A stretch of 64,000 nucleotides of DNA. Source: CAZSRX01 sp964609675 [NCBI: uncultured Bacteroidota bacterium] (GTDB lineage Bacteria > CLD3 > SB21). The DNA is taken from the NCBI GenBank assembly GCA_964609675.1, contig CAZSRX010000009.1:1-64000 (forward strand), given 5' to 3'. A program made the position numbers and the translations under genes. Below the pieces are notes generated by a model, which did no database searches, had not been told where the DNA came from, and worked only from the letters and a program-made list of their open reading frames with translations. Every line of letters begins with the position of its first letter. Within the stretch, counting starts at the first letter, position 1. This document shows, piece by piece, positions 34,808 through 43,800 of the stretch.

Positions 34808-35251
34808 TTGAGTTATTGTTACGCGACCATAGCCGAAAATTCCCCATCCGTTGAACAGCTTCTGGGTACAAACCAGACAGCCCGCCTGTCCGGTGACGAA
34901 GCCGGATCCACCATCGACACCGATGTCATTAATGCCGCCATCACCGACGCTCAGGCGATCGTGAATGGCTATTGCATGAAGAATTACGAGGTGCCGTTCG
35001 CGACCTGCCCGGAACTGATTAAAAAACTCACCCTCAACATAGCCGTGTATTATGTTTACGAGAACCGCGGGGCCGGCGCCAGCGATGCCGTCCGCCAGCG
35101 TTACGATGACTCCGTCAAGATCCTCGAGAACATTTCGTCCGGCAAGATCCAGCTGGGGGTCAACAATTCACTCATAATGCCGCGCACGCGCCCGTCCTCG
35201 AGCGCTCTGCAGGTCAAGGACAGATTGTTTTATCGTGACAGCACAAGTTAG
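34808..35251 (+). CDS. Mu gp36-like protein (DUF1320)
   Basis: 147 residues from a TTG start (MSYCYATIAE..., typical of the family). DTDVINAAITDAQAIVNGYC and LTLNIAVYYVYENRG..DAVRQRYDDSVKILENISSGK match DUF1320, a head-tail connector component in Mu-like phages. Leader AGAAAG upstream. Overlaps the next gene by 17 bases. Confidence 0.82.
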   Translation: MSYCYATIAENSPSVEQLLGTNQTARLSGDEAGSTIDTDVINAAITDAQAIVNGYCMKNYEVPFATCPELIKKLTLNIAVYYVYENRGAGASDAVRQRYDDSVKILENISSGKIQLGVNNSLIMPRTRPSSSALQVKDRLFYRDSTS

Positions 35252-35696
35252 TTCCATCATACAGCAGGAGATTATTGATTACCTGAAGGCCAGGACTTCC
35301 GTCACGGCCGTATGCAGGAACATTATCAAATACGACGGCCAGTTGAACGACAAAGCCAAAATCGCCGAGTTCGCCCTGACCCTGCCGGCTATCCTGGTAT
35401 TCTACAACGACACCAATTACGACGTCAACGCGGAGGGAAACAGCAAGTACCGCATCGAGTCCGTGTATCAGGTACTTGTCTGTTCCAATAACATCGCCAG
35501 CCGGACGTCCAAAAATGACGAAGTTCTGGATCTGAAGGATCTGGTCATCAATGAGCTCACCGGCGCGGCCATCGATTTCACCATCAGTTCCGTAGATTAC
35601 AAATTTAACATTGAAGTGCTTTCCGATACCATGATCACCCGCGACGCCGATCTCAGCGTCAACGGCATTGTCATCTCCGTCGTGGGCATGAGATAA
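35235..35696 (+). CDS. Mu gp37-like tail completion protein (DUF1834)
   Basis: 153 residues, GTG start. SIIQQEIIDYLKARTS..., LPAILVFYNDTNYD and YQVLVCSNN fit the DUF1834/tail terminator group. Placement straight after gp36 supports it. Confidence 0.6.
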   Translation: MTAQVSSIIQQEIIDYLKARTSVTAVCRNIIKYDGQLNDKAKIAEFALTLPAILVFYNDTNYDVNAEGNSKYRIESVYQVLVCSNNIASRTSKNDEVLDLKDLVINELTGAAIDFTISSVDYKFNIEVLSDTMITRDADLSVNGIVISVVGMR

Positions 35697-35712
35697 AGCG
35701 AAAAGGAATAAA

Positions 35713-36867
35713 ATGAATTACCGAATCTTAGACGACCGCATCACCGCCGAAGTATTTATCATGGGCGCCATCGGCGTCGAGGAGCTGACCGCCAAGGACT
35801 TTACCAATACCCTGCATGAGGCTGAGGCCGCTGGCGCTAAGCAGTTCATCCTGCGCATCAATTCCCCGGGCGGCGAGGTGTTCGAGGCCATCGGCATATT
35901 CAACGCACTGGCCGAGCGCGACGTTACCGTTTCCGTGGAGGGGCTGGCCGCGTCCTCCGCGTCGTTCATCGCCATGGCCGGCAAGCGGGTGAAGATGTTC
36001 GATAACTCCATGATGATGATCCACAATCCCTGGACGTTCGCCGCCGGCGACGCCAATTATTTCGAGAAGATTCAGGAAAACCTCGACATGATCAAGGGTA
36101 TCATCATGAAAGCCTACGGCCGCACCGGGCTGTCCGAAAAGGAACTCACCAAAATGATGGACGAGGAGACCTGGCTCACTGCTCAGGAAGCGATGGATAA
36201 GAAGTTCATCGACGAGATCGTGCAAACTAACCAGCAGCCGCAGAGCAAAGCGGTGGCGGTTAAGCAATATTACAACTCCATTTTTAAGGAAACACGAAAG
36301 GCAAACAAAATGCTCAAAATTCAATCGGCTCTCAACCTGCCGGGAGCAAGCGAAGAAGCCCTCGTGGCTTCCATCGAGGCCATCAAAAAGGCCAAGAACG
36401 AAGTCGATGAGCAGATGAAAGCGATCAACGCCGACATCGAGAAACAGAAACAGCAACTCGCGGCCAAAGAGGAAGAGCTTAAAGCCATGAAGGCGAAACT
36501 CGAAGCCCTTGAAAAGGAAAAGAAAGACGCCGCCGAAAAACAGGAATCCGAACAGGCCGTCGCCATCCTGAACAAGGCCGTAGAGGACGGGAAGATTCTG
36601 CCTGCCGAGATCGACGTCACCTCCGAGGAAGGCAAGAAAAAACGGCAGGCGTTCCTCGACCGAATCCGCATGAACCCCAAAGTGGTGGACCTCATGCCCG
36701 TCATAGGCACTAAGATGACCGCCGGCAAGTCGCCGTCATCAGGTAATTCGCCGGTCAACGTCCCGCGTGAGGCGCAGGAGCTGGTCGCCGAAAAATCCAA
36801 ACTCGGCATCCGCATGAGCTTCACCGACGCCGTCTCCGAAATTATGAAAAAGCACGGTCTGAAGTAA
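35713..36867 (+). CDS. Capsid maturation protease (ClpP/S14-like) fused to scaffold
   Basis: 384 residues. Residues 1-180 form a ClpP/SppA-type fold with nucleophile S81 (GLAASSASFIAMAG) and H104 (MMMIHNPWTFAAGD), and the SPGGEVFEA motif. Residues 200-300 are a long Lys/Glu/Gln coiled coil typical of a scaffold, and the C-terminal part (VPREAQELVAEKSKLGIRM) recalls protease-scaffold endings. It should shape and then cleave the prohead. Mu itself uses the gpI/Z protein at this place. Confidence 0.88.
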   Translation: MNYRILDDRITAEVFIMGAIGVEELTAKDFTNTLHEAEAAGAKQFILRINSPGGEVFEAIGIFNALAERDVTVSVEGLAASSASFIAMAGKRVKMFDNSMMMIHNPWTFAAGDANYFEKIQENLDMIKGIIMKAYGRTGLSEKELTKMMDEETWLTAQEAMDKKFIDEIVQTNQQPQSKAVAVKQYYNSIFKETRKANKMLKIQSALNLPGASEEALVASIEAIKKAKNEVDEQMKAINADIEKQKQQLAAKEEELKAMKAKLEALEKEKKDAAEKQESEQAVAILNKAVEDGKILPAEIDVTSEEGKKKRQAFLDRIRMNPKVVDLMPVIGTKMTAGKSPSSGNSPVNVPREAQELVAEKSKLGIRMSFTDAVSEIMKKHGLK

Positions 36868-36887
36868 AGACGGACTATGCCCGTCTT
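36867..36887 (+). other. Intergenic stem-loop
   Basis: AAGACGG and CCGTCTT, 7-bp stem, 7-base loop, overlapping the stop codon end of the protease gene. Confidence 0.55.
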
Positions 36888-36930
36888 ATGTAAGGTAAAA
36901 AACATAAACTAAAAATAAGAAAGAACCCAA

Positions 36931-37941
36931 ATGAGTATCCCTCTTTTAACCAAAGGCTATCTGGGCGGAGCCACGGTAAACAAATACCGCATGGTCAAGT
37001 TCTCAGCGGCCAATACCGTCATCCAGGCGACGGCAGAAACCGATGCGATCATCGGCGTCTGCGGTGAACTCGACATCACTTCCGGGGCCATGGGCGACGT
37101 CATCCTTGCCGGTATCGCGGAGGTGGAATCCTATGATACCATCACCCGCGGCGATCTGGTCACTTCCGATTCCGTCGGACGTGCGGTCAAAGTCACTGAT
37201 ACGATGATCGCTTCCGTCACCATTCATTACCTCGGCATCGCTCTGGAATCCTCCGTCGCCGGCGACATCTTCCAGGTGCTGGTAGTGCCGGGCAAATTGT
37301 CCAAGCTCGACGGCATTGAAGCAACGGCCGCCGAAGTCAACACGTTGCACGATGTCACCGCTGGTACGGTTACCGCTTCCAAGGCTCTGGTTTGCGGTGC
37401 CAACAAAAATCTCAATACATTGACCATTGCTGACGGCGGTCTGTGTCTCGGCTCCGGCGCGGGCACGGCCATCGCCGCCACCGCCGCTGAAATCAACCGC
37501 GCCTGCGATGTGTCCGCCAGGCTGGTAAATTGCACGGCTTCTACGCTGACATTGTCCGAAGCGACCCATGACGGAAAGATTGTTACCCTTAACCGTGCCG
37601 CCGGTATCGCTGTTACACTTCCGGCCGCTACTGGAAGCGGAGCGAAATTCCGGTTGTTCGTCGGCACAACGGTCACCAGCAATACCACGACCATCAAAGT
37701 GGCGGATGCTTCCACCACAATGGTTGGATTCGCCGCCGTTTACCAGGATGGTGGCAATACGGCTTTGATGATCGAAGCGGGCGGTACGGATGACACGATC
37801 ACGCTTGACGGTTCCACCACCGGTGGTATCATCGGCGACATGATCGAACTGATCGACATCGCCACTAATCTGTGGTTTGTCGACGTCAAGATCAGCGCGA
37901 CCGGCACCGAAGCCTCTCCGTTCAGCGCAACCGTCTCCTAA
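36931..37941 (+). CDS. Capsid decoration protein, DUF2190-like N-terminus
   Basis: 336 residues. The N-terminal 110 (NKYRMVKFSAANTVIQATAETDAIIGVC...AGDIFQVLVVPG) fit the DUF2190 capsid cement family. The rest has a segment LDGIEATAAEVNTLHDVTAG, common in phage surface and tail proteins, and a long beta-rich domain (TLPAATGSGAKFRLFVGTT). Likely sits on the outer capsid. Between protease and major capsid genes, as usual for cement proteins. Confidence 0.75.
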   Translation: MSIPLLTKGYLGGATVNKYRMVKFSAANTVIQATAETDAIIGVCGELDITSGAMGDVILAGIAEVESYDTITRGDLVTSDSVGRAVKVTDTMIASVTIHYLGIALESSVAGDIFQVLVVPGKLSKLDGIEATAAEVNTLHDVTAGTVTASKALVCGANKNLNTLTIADGGLCLGSGAGTAIAATAAEINRACDVSARLVNCTASTLTLSEATHDGKIVTLNRAAGIAVTLPAATGSGAKFRLFVGTTVTSNTTTIKVADASTTMVGFAAVYQDGGNTALMIEAGGTDDTITLDGSTTGGIIGDMIELIDIATNLWFVDVKISATGTEASPFSATVS

Positions 37942-37953
37942 TTTTAACCACTC

Positions 37954-37982
37954 AGATGGCATCCGTTTATCGGATGCCATCT
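37954..37982 (+). repeat. GATGG-family stem-loop, copy 4
   Basis: Arms AGATGGCATCCG and CGGATGCCATCT, loop TTTAT, with left flank AACCACTCAG and right flank TTTTAAGAAAGA. Nearly identical to copy 7 at 45379 including the flanks. Confidence 0.88.
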
Positions 37983-37999
37983 TTTAAGAAAGACCAACA

Positions 38000-38932
38000 A
38001 TGGCAAATCAATCCCCGTTCACCGTAAACCCCGAACTCGTAAATGTCGCGGTGGCGTATAAGAATGCCCGGTTCATCGCGGATGAAGTGTTCCCGCGCGT
38101 GCCGGTTTCAAAAGCCGAGTTCAAATACATGACCTATCCTGCCGGCGAAGGCATGACGCTTCCGGATACCCGCGTCGGCCGTAAGGGTAAGGTCAACAAA
38201 ACCAGTTTCACCGGCGTCGAAGCGACCGGCTCCTGTCAGGACTACGGGCTGGAAGATGACATCCCGTATGATGACATCGCCAACGCGCCTGCCAATTACG
38301 ATCCGCTGGGTCATTCAACCGAGTATCTCACGCATCTGATCCTCACCGATCGGGAAGTGCGTGCCGCCGCCGCCGCGTTCACGTATACAAACTACGGCTC
38401 CAGCAACCGCACCAATGTCGGCGCAGGAACCCGCTGGACGGCTACCGCCGGTACGCCCGTCGCTCAGATCCTGGCCGCCATCGATTCCTGCGTCATCCGC
38501 CCGAATTACGCGGTCATCGGCCGCGCCGCGTTCTCCATCCTGGCTCAGAATCAGGACATCATTGCCGCGGTCAACCGCAACTCAGGCACCAAGGGTATCG
38601 CTACACGCCGGGCCATCGCGGACCTGTTCGAGCTGGAAGATTTGTTTGTCGGCGAGAGTTTTTACAACACCGCGAAAAAGGGTCAGACCGTCACGCTCGC
38701 CCGCGCGTGGGGCAAGAGCATGCTGGTGTATTACCGCGAACCGCTGGCCGGAACCCGGCAGGGCGTGACCTTCGGGTACACCGCCCAGTTCGGCGAACGC
38801 GTGGCTCTCACCCGCGACAATCCCGAAATCGGATTGAAAGGCGGCATCACCATCCGTGTCGGCGAGTCCGTCACCGAGGTCATGACAGCCACCGATCTCT
38901 GCGGCCATCTGCTGTACGATGTGGTCGCCTAA
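38000..38932 (+). CDS. Major capsid protein
   Basis: 310 residues. NPELVNVAVAYKNARFIADEVFPRVPVSKAEFKYM and the later YREPLAGTRQGVTFGYTAQFGERVAL fit the major capsid family of Mu-like and related siphophages. It is preceded by protease and cement genes, as expected. A-rich leader AAGAAAGA. Confidence 0.85.
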   Translation: MANQSPFTVNPELVNVAVAYKNARFIADEVFPRVPVSKAEFKYMTYPAGEGMTLPDTRVGRKGKVNKTSFTGVEATGSCQDYGLEDDIPYDDIANAPANYDPLGHSTEYLTHLILTDREVRAAAAAFTYTNYGSSNRTNVGAGTRWTATAGTPVAQILAAIDSCVIRPNYAVIGRAAFSILAQNQDIIAAVNRNSGTKGIATRRAIADLFELEDLFVGESFYNTAKKGQTVTLARAWGKSMLVYYREPLAGTRQGVTFGYTAQFGERVALTRDNPEIGLKGGITIRVGESVTEVMTATDLCGHLLYDVVA

Positions 38933-38943
38933 ACCGTCAACCT

Positions 38944-38973
38944 GGATGGCATCCCTTCACCGGGATGCCATCC
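38944..38973 (+). repeat. GATGG-family stem-loop, copy 5
   Basis: Arms GGATGGCATCCC and GGGATGCCATCC, loop TTCACC. Both outer bases changed together (A/T to G/C) relative to copy 4. Confidence 0.87.
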
Positions 38974-38984
38974 TTAAATTAGTT

Positions 38985-39248
38985 ATGCTGACCCGCTTAA
39001 ATACGTTCCTCATCGGATTCACACTCGGCGCCATCCTCTTCGGATCGGTTGCCTGGTGGATCTACAAAGATGACCGTAAGACCAAGGCGGACTCAGCCAA
39101 GGAAACCATTGATGCGATACGCCTTCAGGAAGATCGTAAGGTTAAGGATGTCATGGACGGTATTGATCCTGACAAGCTTACTGACGATCAGCTGCTCGAC
39201 CTCCTCGAGCGTTACGCGCAGGAATACCGCCGCTGGCACGAAAAATAA
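38985..39248 (+). CDS. Inner-membrane spanin-like protein (Rz-type)
   Basis: 87 residues. One N-terminal hydrophobic span (FLIGFTLGAILFGSVAWWIY) and a charged helical periplasmic tail. A lipoprotein gene is embedded in the +1 frame, the classical Rz/Rz1 arrangement, and it lies in the lysis cluster. Assigned by topology and arrangement. Confidence 0.6.
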   Translation: MLTRLNTFLIGFTLGAILFGSVAWWIYKDDRKTKADSAKETIDAIRLQEDRKVKDVMDGIDPDKLTDDQLLDLLERYAQEYRRWHEK

Positions 39249-39465
39249 GCCGGCTAAGGAATATTATTTAGGCGATCGTAACTATCACGATCTCATGACC
39301 GACTGTCTCGACTGCTTCATCCGCGACAGCGTCAAGACCGCCATGCTCGATTCCGTAGTCATCGACTGCGGCATAAAAGCCGAGCGCAACCGAGTCATGG
39401 GCCGTTACGAAGGAGCTGGGGTCATCGCTGTAATAGTAATTGTCATCAAACTTCTCACTCTGTAA
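39112..39465 (+). CDS. Embedded spanin lipoprotein (Rz1-type)
   Basis: 117 residues. Starts inside the Rz-like gene in another frame and extends past it. A basic n-region (MRYAFRKIVRLR) and hydrophobic core end in a lipobox LTISC (C28), so it should be an outer-membrane lipoprotein. AAGGA lies 9 bases before the ATG; a later ATG at 39148 is possible but would lose the basic n-region. Unusual: the C-terminus has a second hydrophobic span (GVIAVIVIVIKLLTL), which Rz1 proteins lack. Confidence 0.65.
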   Translation: MRYAFRKIVRLRMSWTVLILTSLLTISCSTSSSVTRRNTAAGTKNKPAKEYYLGDRNYHDLMTDCLDCFIRDSVKTAMLDSVVIDCGIKAERNRVMGRYEGAGVIAVIVIVIKLLTL

Positions 39466-39466
39466 C

Positions 39467-39484
39467 CGCAACCTTCAGGTTGCG
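39467..39484 (+). repeat. CGCAACC-family stem-loop, copy 1
   Basis: CGCAACC-TTCA-GGTTGCG, 2 bases after the preceding stop. The same stem recurs at 40439. Confidence 0.75.
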
Positions 39485-39500
39485 CAATGAAGGATCGGAT

Positions 39501-39794
39501 ATGAAACTCATCACCCAGATATTAGTCATCACCCTGATCGCCGTCGCGGGCCTAGCCATTCTCAGTTTATTCTCCACCGGTGACTTCATCGGCGCCTTAA
39601 GCGATGTCGGGCTCAAGCTGTTTTTCCTGGCGACCAAGATGATCCTCTTCGCGCTGTTCCTGCTCATCATGGTTAAGTATCTGGATTTCGCCGAGGTATT
39701 TGAGAATGCGTCCAGGTCCACCGCTCACGGCCTTCGTGCCGTCGGCGCCGCCATCATCATACTGGCCTTCTCGATATTATTGATCGGCTATTAG
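39501..39794 (+). CDS. Holin-like membrane protein
   Basis: 97 residues with three hydrophobic spans (about 5-24, 35-60, 75-95) and short charged links. Lies between the spanin pair and the transglycosylase. Topology and position suggest a class I holin; no family motif seen. Confidence 0.5.
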   Translation: MKLITQILVITLIAVAGLAILSLFSTGDFIGALSDVGLKLFFLATKMILFALFLLIMVKYLDFAEVFENASRSTAHGLRAVGAAIIILAFSILLIGY

Positions 39795-39821
39795 ATGGAA
39801 TAGCTCCCGGCGATTCCATCT
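39793..39821 (+). repeat. GATGG-family stem-loop, copy 6
   Basis: AGATGGAAT and ATTCCATCT with inner GC pairs and one mismatch, loop TCCCG. Begins at the holin-like stop codon. Confidence 0.75.
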
Positions 39822-39839
39822 CTAACACGAAAGGATATT

Positions 39840-40364
39840 ATGAAACGTTTACTCATCACCATGATCTTAACAATCATGTTTACCGGAAGGGTATGGGCGA
39901 GCGACGAATATGACCCGATCATCAGGGACGCGGTTCAGAAGTATCAGCCTGAACATTTTCCCGCCCTGGTGCATTGGTACAAGGCAAGGATTGAGGCCGA
40001 ATCCCGGTTCGATCCCTATGCCGTGTCATACGTCGGCGCCCTGGGTTTGTGTCAGTTCATGCCTGCCACCGCGGAAGAATACGGTATCGACCCGCTCAAT
40101 CCGGAAGAAGCGATCAACGCCATGGTATTATATACCATAGACATCGCTCAGTTCATCGAGATTGAGAAACTGTATCCGCTTAATTACAAGAATGCTCAGC
40201 TCTTTGTCGACGCAGCCTATAATTATGGCATGGGTCGCATACGGAGATTAGCCCGGACTTACAATTACAACTGGGATCTGATATACTGGAAACTGCCTCT
40301 GGAAACAAGGCTTTATGTCAACCGCATACAGCGATTCAAAAGGAACTACGAAACAAATATTTAA
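39840..40364 (+). CDS. Lytic transglycosylase endolysin (SLT domain)
   Basis: 174 residues with an N-terminal signal or signal-anchor (MKRLLITMILTIMFTGRVWA) and a goose-type SLT domain: catalytic E54 (RIEAESRFDPYAVSYVGALGLCQFMPATAEEYGI), then AAYNYGMGRIRR. It cleaves peptidoglycan glycan chains at lysis. AAGGA site upstream. The exported form suggests it can cross the membrane without a holin pore. Confidence 0.88.
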   Translation: MKRLLITMILTIMFTGRVWASDEYDPIIRDAVQKYQPEHFPALVHWYKARIEAESRFDPYAVSYVGALGLCQFMPATAEEYGIDPLNPEEAINAMVLYTIDIAQFIEIEKLYPLNYKNAQLFVDAAYNYGMGRIRRLARTYNYNWDLIYWKLPLETRLYVNRIQRFKRNYETNI

Positions 40365-40396
40365 CTGGTCCTTCACCTACTCCAGCGCGACTTAGC

Positions 40397-40424
40397 CTGC
40401 CGGGGTCTTAACCGGCTCCGGCAG
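40397..40424 (+). other. Intergenic stem-loop
   Basis: CTGCCGG and CCGGCAG with an inner GG/CC pair, in the 40365-40478 gap after the transglycosylase. No T run. Confidence 0.55.
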
Positions 40425-40438
40425 ACTAAATATGTAAC

Positions 40439-40456
40439 CGCAACCTTTAGGTTGCG
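40439..40456 (+). repeat. CGCAACC-family stem-loop, copy 2
   Basis: CGCAACC-TTTA-GGTTGCG with flank GTAAC as in copy 1; the loop differs by one base. Confidence 0.75.
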
Positions 40457-40478
40457 CATAAAACGAAAGAAATCGGTA

Positions 40479-40808
40479 ATGCCTCCTGAAGATCAAAAAC
40501 AACAACTAGAGTTCCTTGAAAAATTCGAGCGTCTAATCTTGACGTCCGAAAATACCGCCAAAAATCTGGACGAACTCAAACACGCCTTTCAGTCATTCAA
40601 AGCTATATTTTATCCCAAGCTAGAATGTCAGGGCAAAGACCTCGTACGCATTGAGTCAGATTTGAAAAACCTTAACAAAAGTTTTGATGCCCATTTAATT
40701 GAACACACTAAACAGGATCAGAAATCTACAAACAACTGGATGAAAACATTACAAACCGTGGGCATTATAATTTCCCTGCTCGGCGTCCTCGGATTGTACT
40801 TAAAATAA
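40479..40808 (+). CDS. XhlA-like membrane-anchored coiled-coil protein
   Basis: 109 residues from the ATG at 40479. A helical charged region (EFLEKFERLILTSENTAKNLDEL...) ends in one C-terminal span (TVGIIISLLGVLGLYL), the layout of XhlA-type lysis accessory proteins. Assignment by topology only. Confidence 0.5.
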   Translation: MPPEDQKQQLEFLEKFERLILTSENTAKNLDELKHAFQSFKAIFYPKLECQGKDLVRIESDLKNLNKSFDAHLIEHTKQDQKSTNNWMKTLQTVGIIISLLGVLGLYLK

Positions 40809-40828
40809 CCCACGGATTCATCCGTGGG
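40809..40828 (+). other. Intergenic stem-loop
   Basis: CCCACGGA-TTCA-TCCGTGGG, perfect 8-bp stem, directly after the preceding stop codon. Confidence 0.65.
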
Positions 40829-40841
40829 ATTAAAACAAATT

Positions 40842-43800
40842 ATGAACGTCACCTCCATCATACGCGACACGCAGAACACCTCCTCGATCCACCGGGCCGT
40901 CATGTCCGCCGGATCGTCCGTGTTCCGATCCACGGTCAACGTCTCCGGCGTTTACCGGGATGATCGCTTGCCGATCCCGGCAATACCCGAACTGGTCGCG
41001 CCCCTGGATCTGGCCGTAATATTATCCTCGCAGGAATTCTCTTGGGGTGCGGCGGATTACGCTACGGAATATCAGCTTCAGGTGGCCACCGATGAGACGT
41101 TCGATACGATGGTGGTAAATGAGACAATAGGGGAGACCAGTTATAACGCTACGGGGCTGACGAATGCTGTCCATTACTGGCGGGTTCGCGGTAAAAGAGA
41201 TGAATTATATTCAGAATGGTCAACCGTTCAGTCGGTATATGTAATCACCATTCCTTCGCTCACGTCTCCCGACAATGAATCCTTCACCGCCGATACCACT
41301 CCGGAATTCCACTGGAGTGAAGTTCTTTATGCTTCATCTTATGATATAGAAATTGCGACGGATATTAATTTTACAAATGTAATAGAATTCGGAAATGCAG
41401 ATGAATATTATCTTTCGGATGGTCTCGATAATGGCACGTATTACTGGCGTGTGCGAAGCGTAGTCGGGGAACTGGCCACCGCATGGTCGTCCGTCTGGTC
41501 CGTAACCGTCCAGTCATTGACCGTGCCGGTGCTCACCTCTCCAACGGACGCATCCTACACGGCCGATACCACTCCTGAATTCACCTGGGGCGCCGTCTCG
41601 GGCGCCACGGCTTATGACATATTGATCGCCCGTGATTCCGGTTTTACCGATATTGTCGTCTCCGCCTCTCCGGAGACTAACAGTTACATGCCTTCCGCGT
41701 TATCCAATGATGTCTATTACTGGAAGGTCCGCGCCAAGAACCTTACCGGTCAGACGGAATATTCCTCTGTCTGGTCCGTAACCGTCCTAACGGTGCCGGC
41801 TCTTACTTCGCCCGACGATTCCTCTTACACCGCCGATACCACTCCGGACTTCACCTGGTCAGCCATCGAAGGTGCGTCCGCGTATGACATCGACATAGCG
41901 ACTGACACAGGATTCGCGAACATTGTTCAAACGTCCTCTCCGGCTACCAATTCCTATACGGCTACCGCGCTCGGCAACGATGTTTATTACTGGCGCGTTC
42001 GTGCTAAGAACGGCGCCGTCACAACTTCTTACGCTGCATATAGAACAGTCACCGTTATTACAGTGCCTATACTATTAAGTCCTGAAACAGACGAAGCGGT
42101 AAATATTACAACCCAATTTGATTGGGAGCCTGTTGAGGGAGCGGCAAATTATGATATACAAATATCATTAAATTCAGATTATTCTTCTCCGCTAATAGAT
42201 ACCACCATATCCGATGCGGGTTACGAATATAACTTATGTTACGGTGGAATCACTTATTATTGGCGTGTCAGATCGAAAAACGGAGCCATAGTTTCCGATT
42301 GGTCCGGCGATTACTGTCACGGAGTAACCTATTTTAAGAATATTACCGTAACCGGAACTACAGCCGGGGCACAAACCGATTATTCTATACCAATTACCCT
42401 CCACTACGGTGCCGGCTCGGATACGGCGACTGATATTTATCTTAACGGAAAATGCAAGAGTGATTTTAGTGATTTGGTGTTCAGGAATTCAGGCGGTGAT
42501 GTAATTCAACACTATAAATGGGATATGGTGCCATACGATTATTGTGTGGTTTACTTCAAAGCAGACACCATCCCCGCAAGTCCAGATACGGTTGTGTTTA
42601 AAATGCAATATGGTACAACGTTGTCCGACACATCTACGGATAGTGCAGTGGGGTTTGCGGATAATGGATTAACCGGTGTACCAACTGATAAATGGGACGT
42701 ATTAACGGGAAGCGGCGTAGTAACTCCAGATACGTTTATATATGACTCCGACATTCAATCATCGTGGTATGAAAACAGTACATATTATCACGGCCCGGCG
42801 GGAACGTTTTCAATGTGGAATAACCCGCAGGCGGTATATAATGCTGATGCAGACAGAACTTATATTGTATATCCGATTCCTTATTATTCCTCAATAAATA
42901 TTGTTAGCAAATTTTATTATGGAATAACCTATTACGACCATACAATAGGACGTTGGTATCGTCCTAAAACGATAGGTGAAATATCTACGACAGATGCGCA
43001 TGCCAACCCGGCTTTATGCGTATTGCGAAGTGGCACGATAGTGGTGGGGTATGGTGGTATATCTTCAAAGATAAAAACGGCTGTATCGGATGAGCCTAAT
43101 AATATCGGGGCGTTTACAGCTGGGGCAGACAGTACTAACAATGGCGTATATCCAACATTATTTGAACCGTCGTCTGGGAATCTATGCTTATTCTACAATT
43201 CCTCTCCGGCGCAGGATTATCTTTATATGCAAAAATCATCCGATGAGGCGTCTTCGTGGGGGTCTCCAACAGGAATAATTTTTGCTGGTACTGGATATTG
43301 GGCATACTGTAAAATATATGCTGACCCCAATACTTCGCCGAACAAAATCCATATATTCTGGACGCCTTATAAAACAACGGTACCAACCGGTAGATATAAT
43401 ATATACCATGTTTATTCGGACGATGGCGGCGTAAGCTGGAAAAACTCTTCCGGGATAACCCAAACTCTTCCCGTAGATACTACGAAATCAACAAAGGTAT
43501 TAGACAGCGGAACGGACGAAGTAATGATTTCGGATATAGCTACGGACACAAATGGAAATGTATATTGTTTATGTTCACAGGGCAGCGGAACAACATGGCA
43601 AGCTAAAGTAATAAAAGTAACATCGGCCGGGGTAGTAACCACAGCGAACGTCGTATCTCATGACCATCAGTTTGATATTGGATGTATTATTAACCGCGGT
43701 GGAGGAAATCTTTCAGTTTATTTTCCATCAGTTGCCGTTCAAGCTAATGAAGACGGTGGGGATATTGATGAGTATAGGTCTTCAGATTCGGGCGCATCGT

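Noticed and set aside
37003-37980. Long leftward frame opposite the decoration protein
   Set aside because: Shadow frame; the rightward product has recognisable domains and fits the operon.
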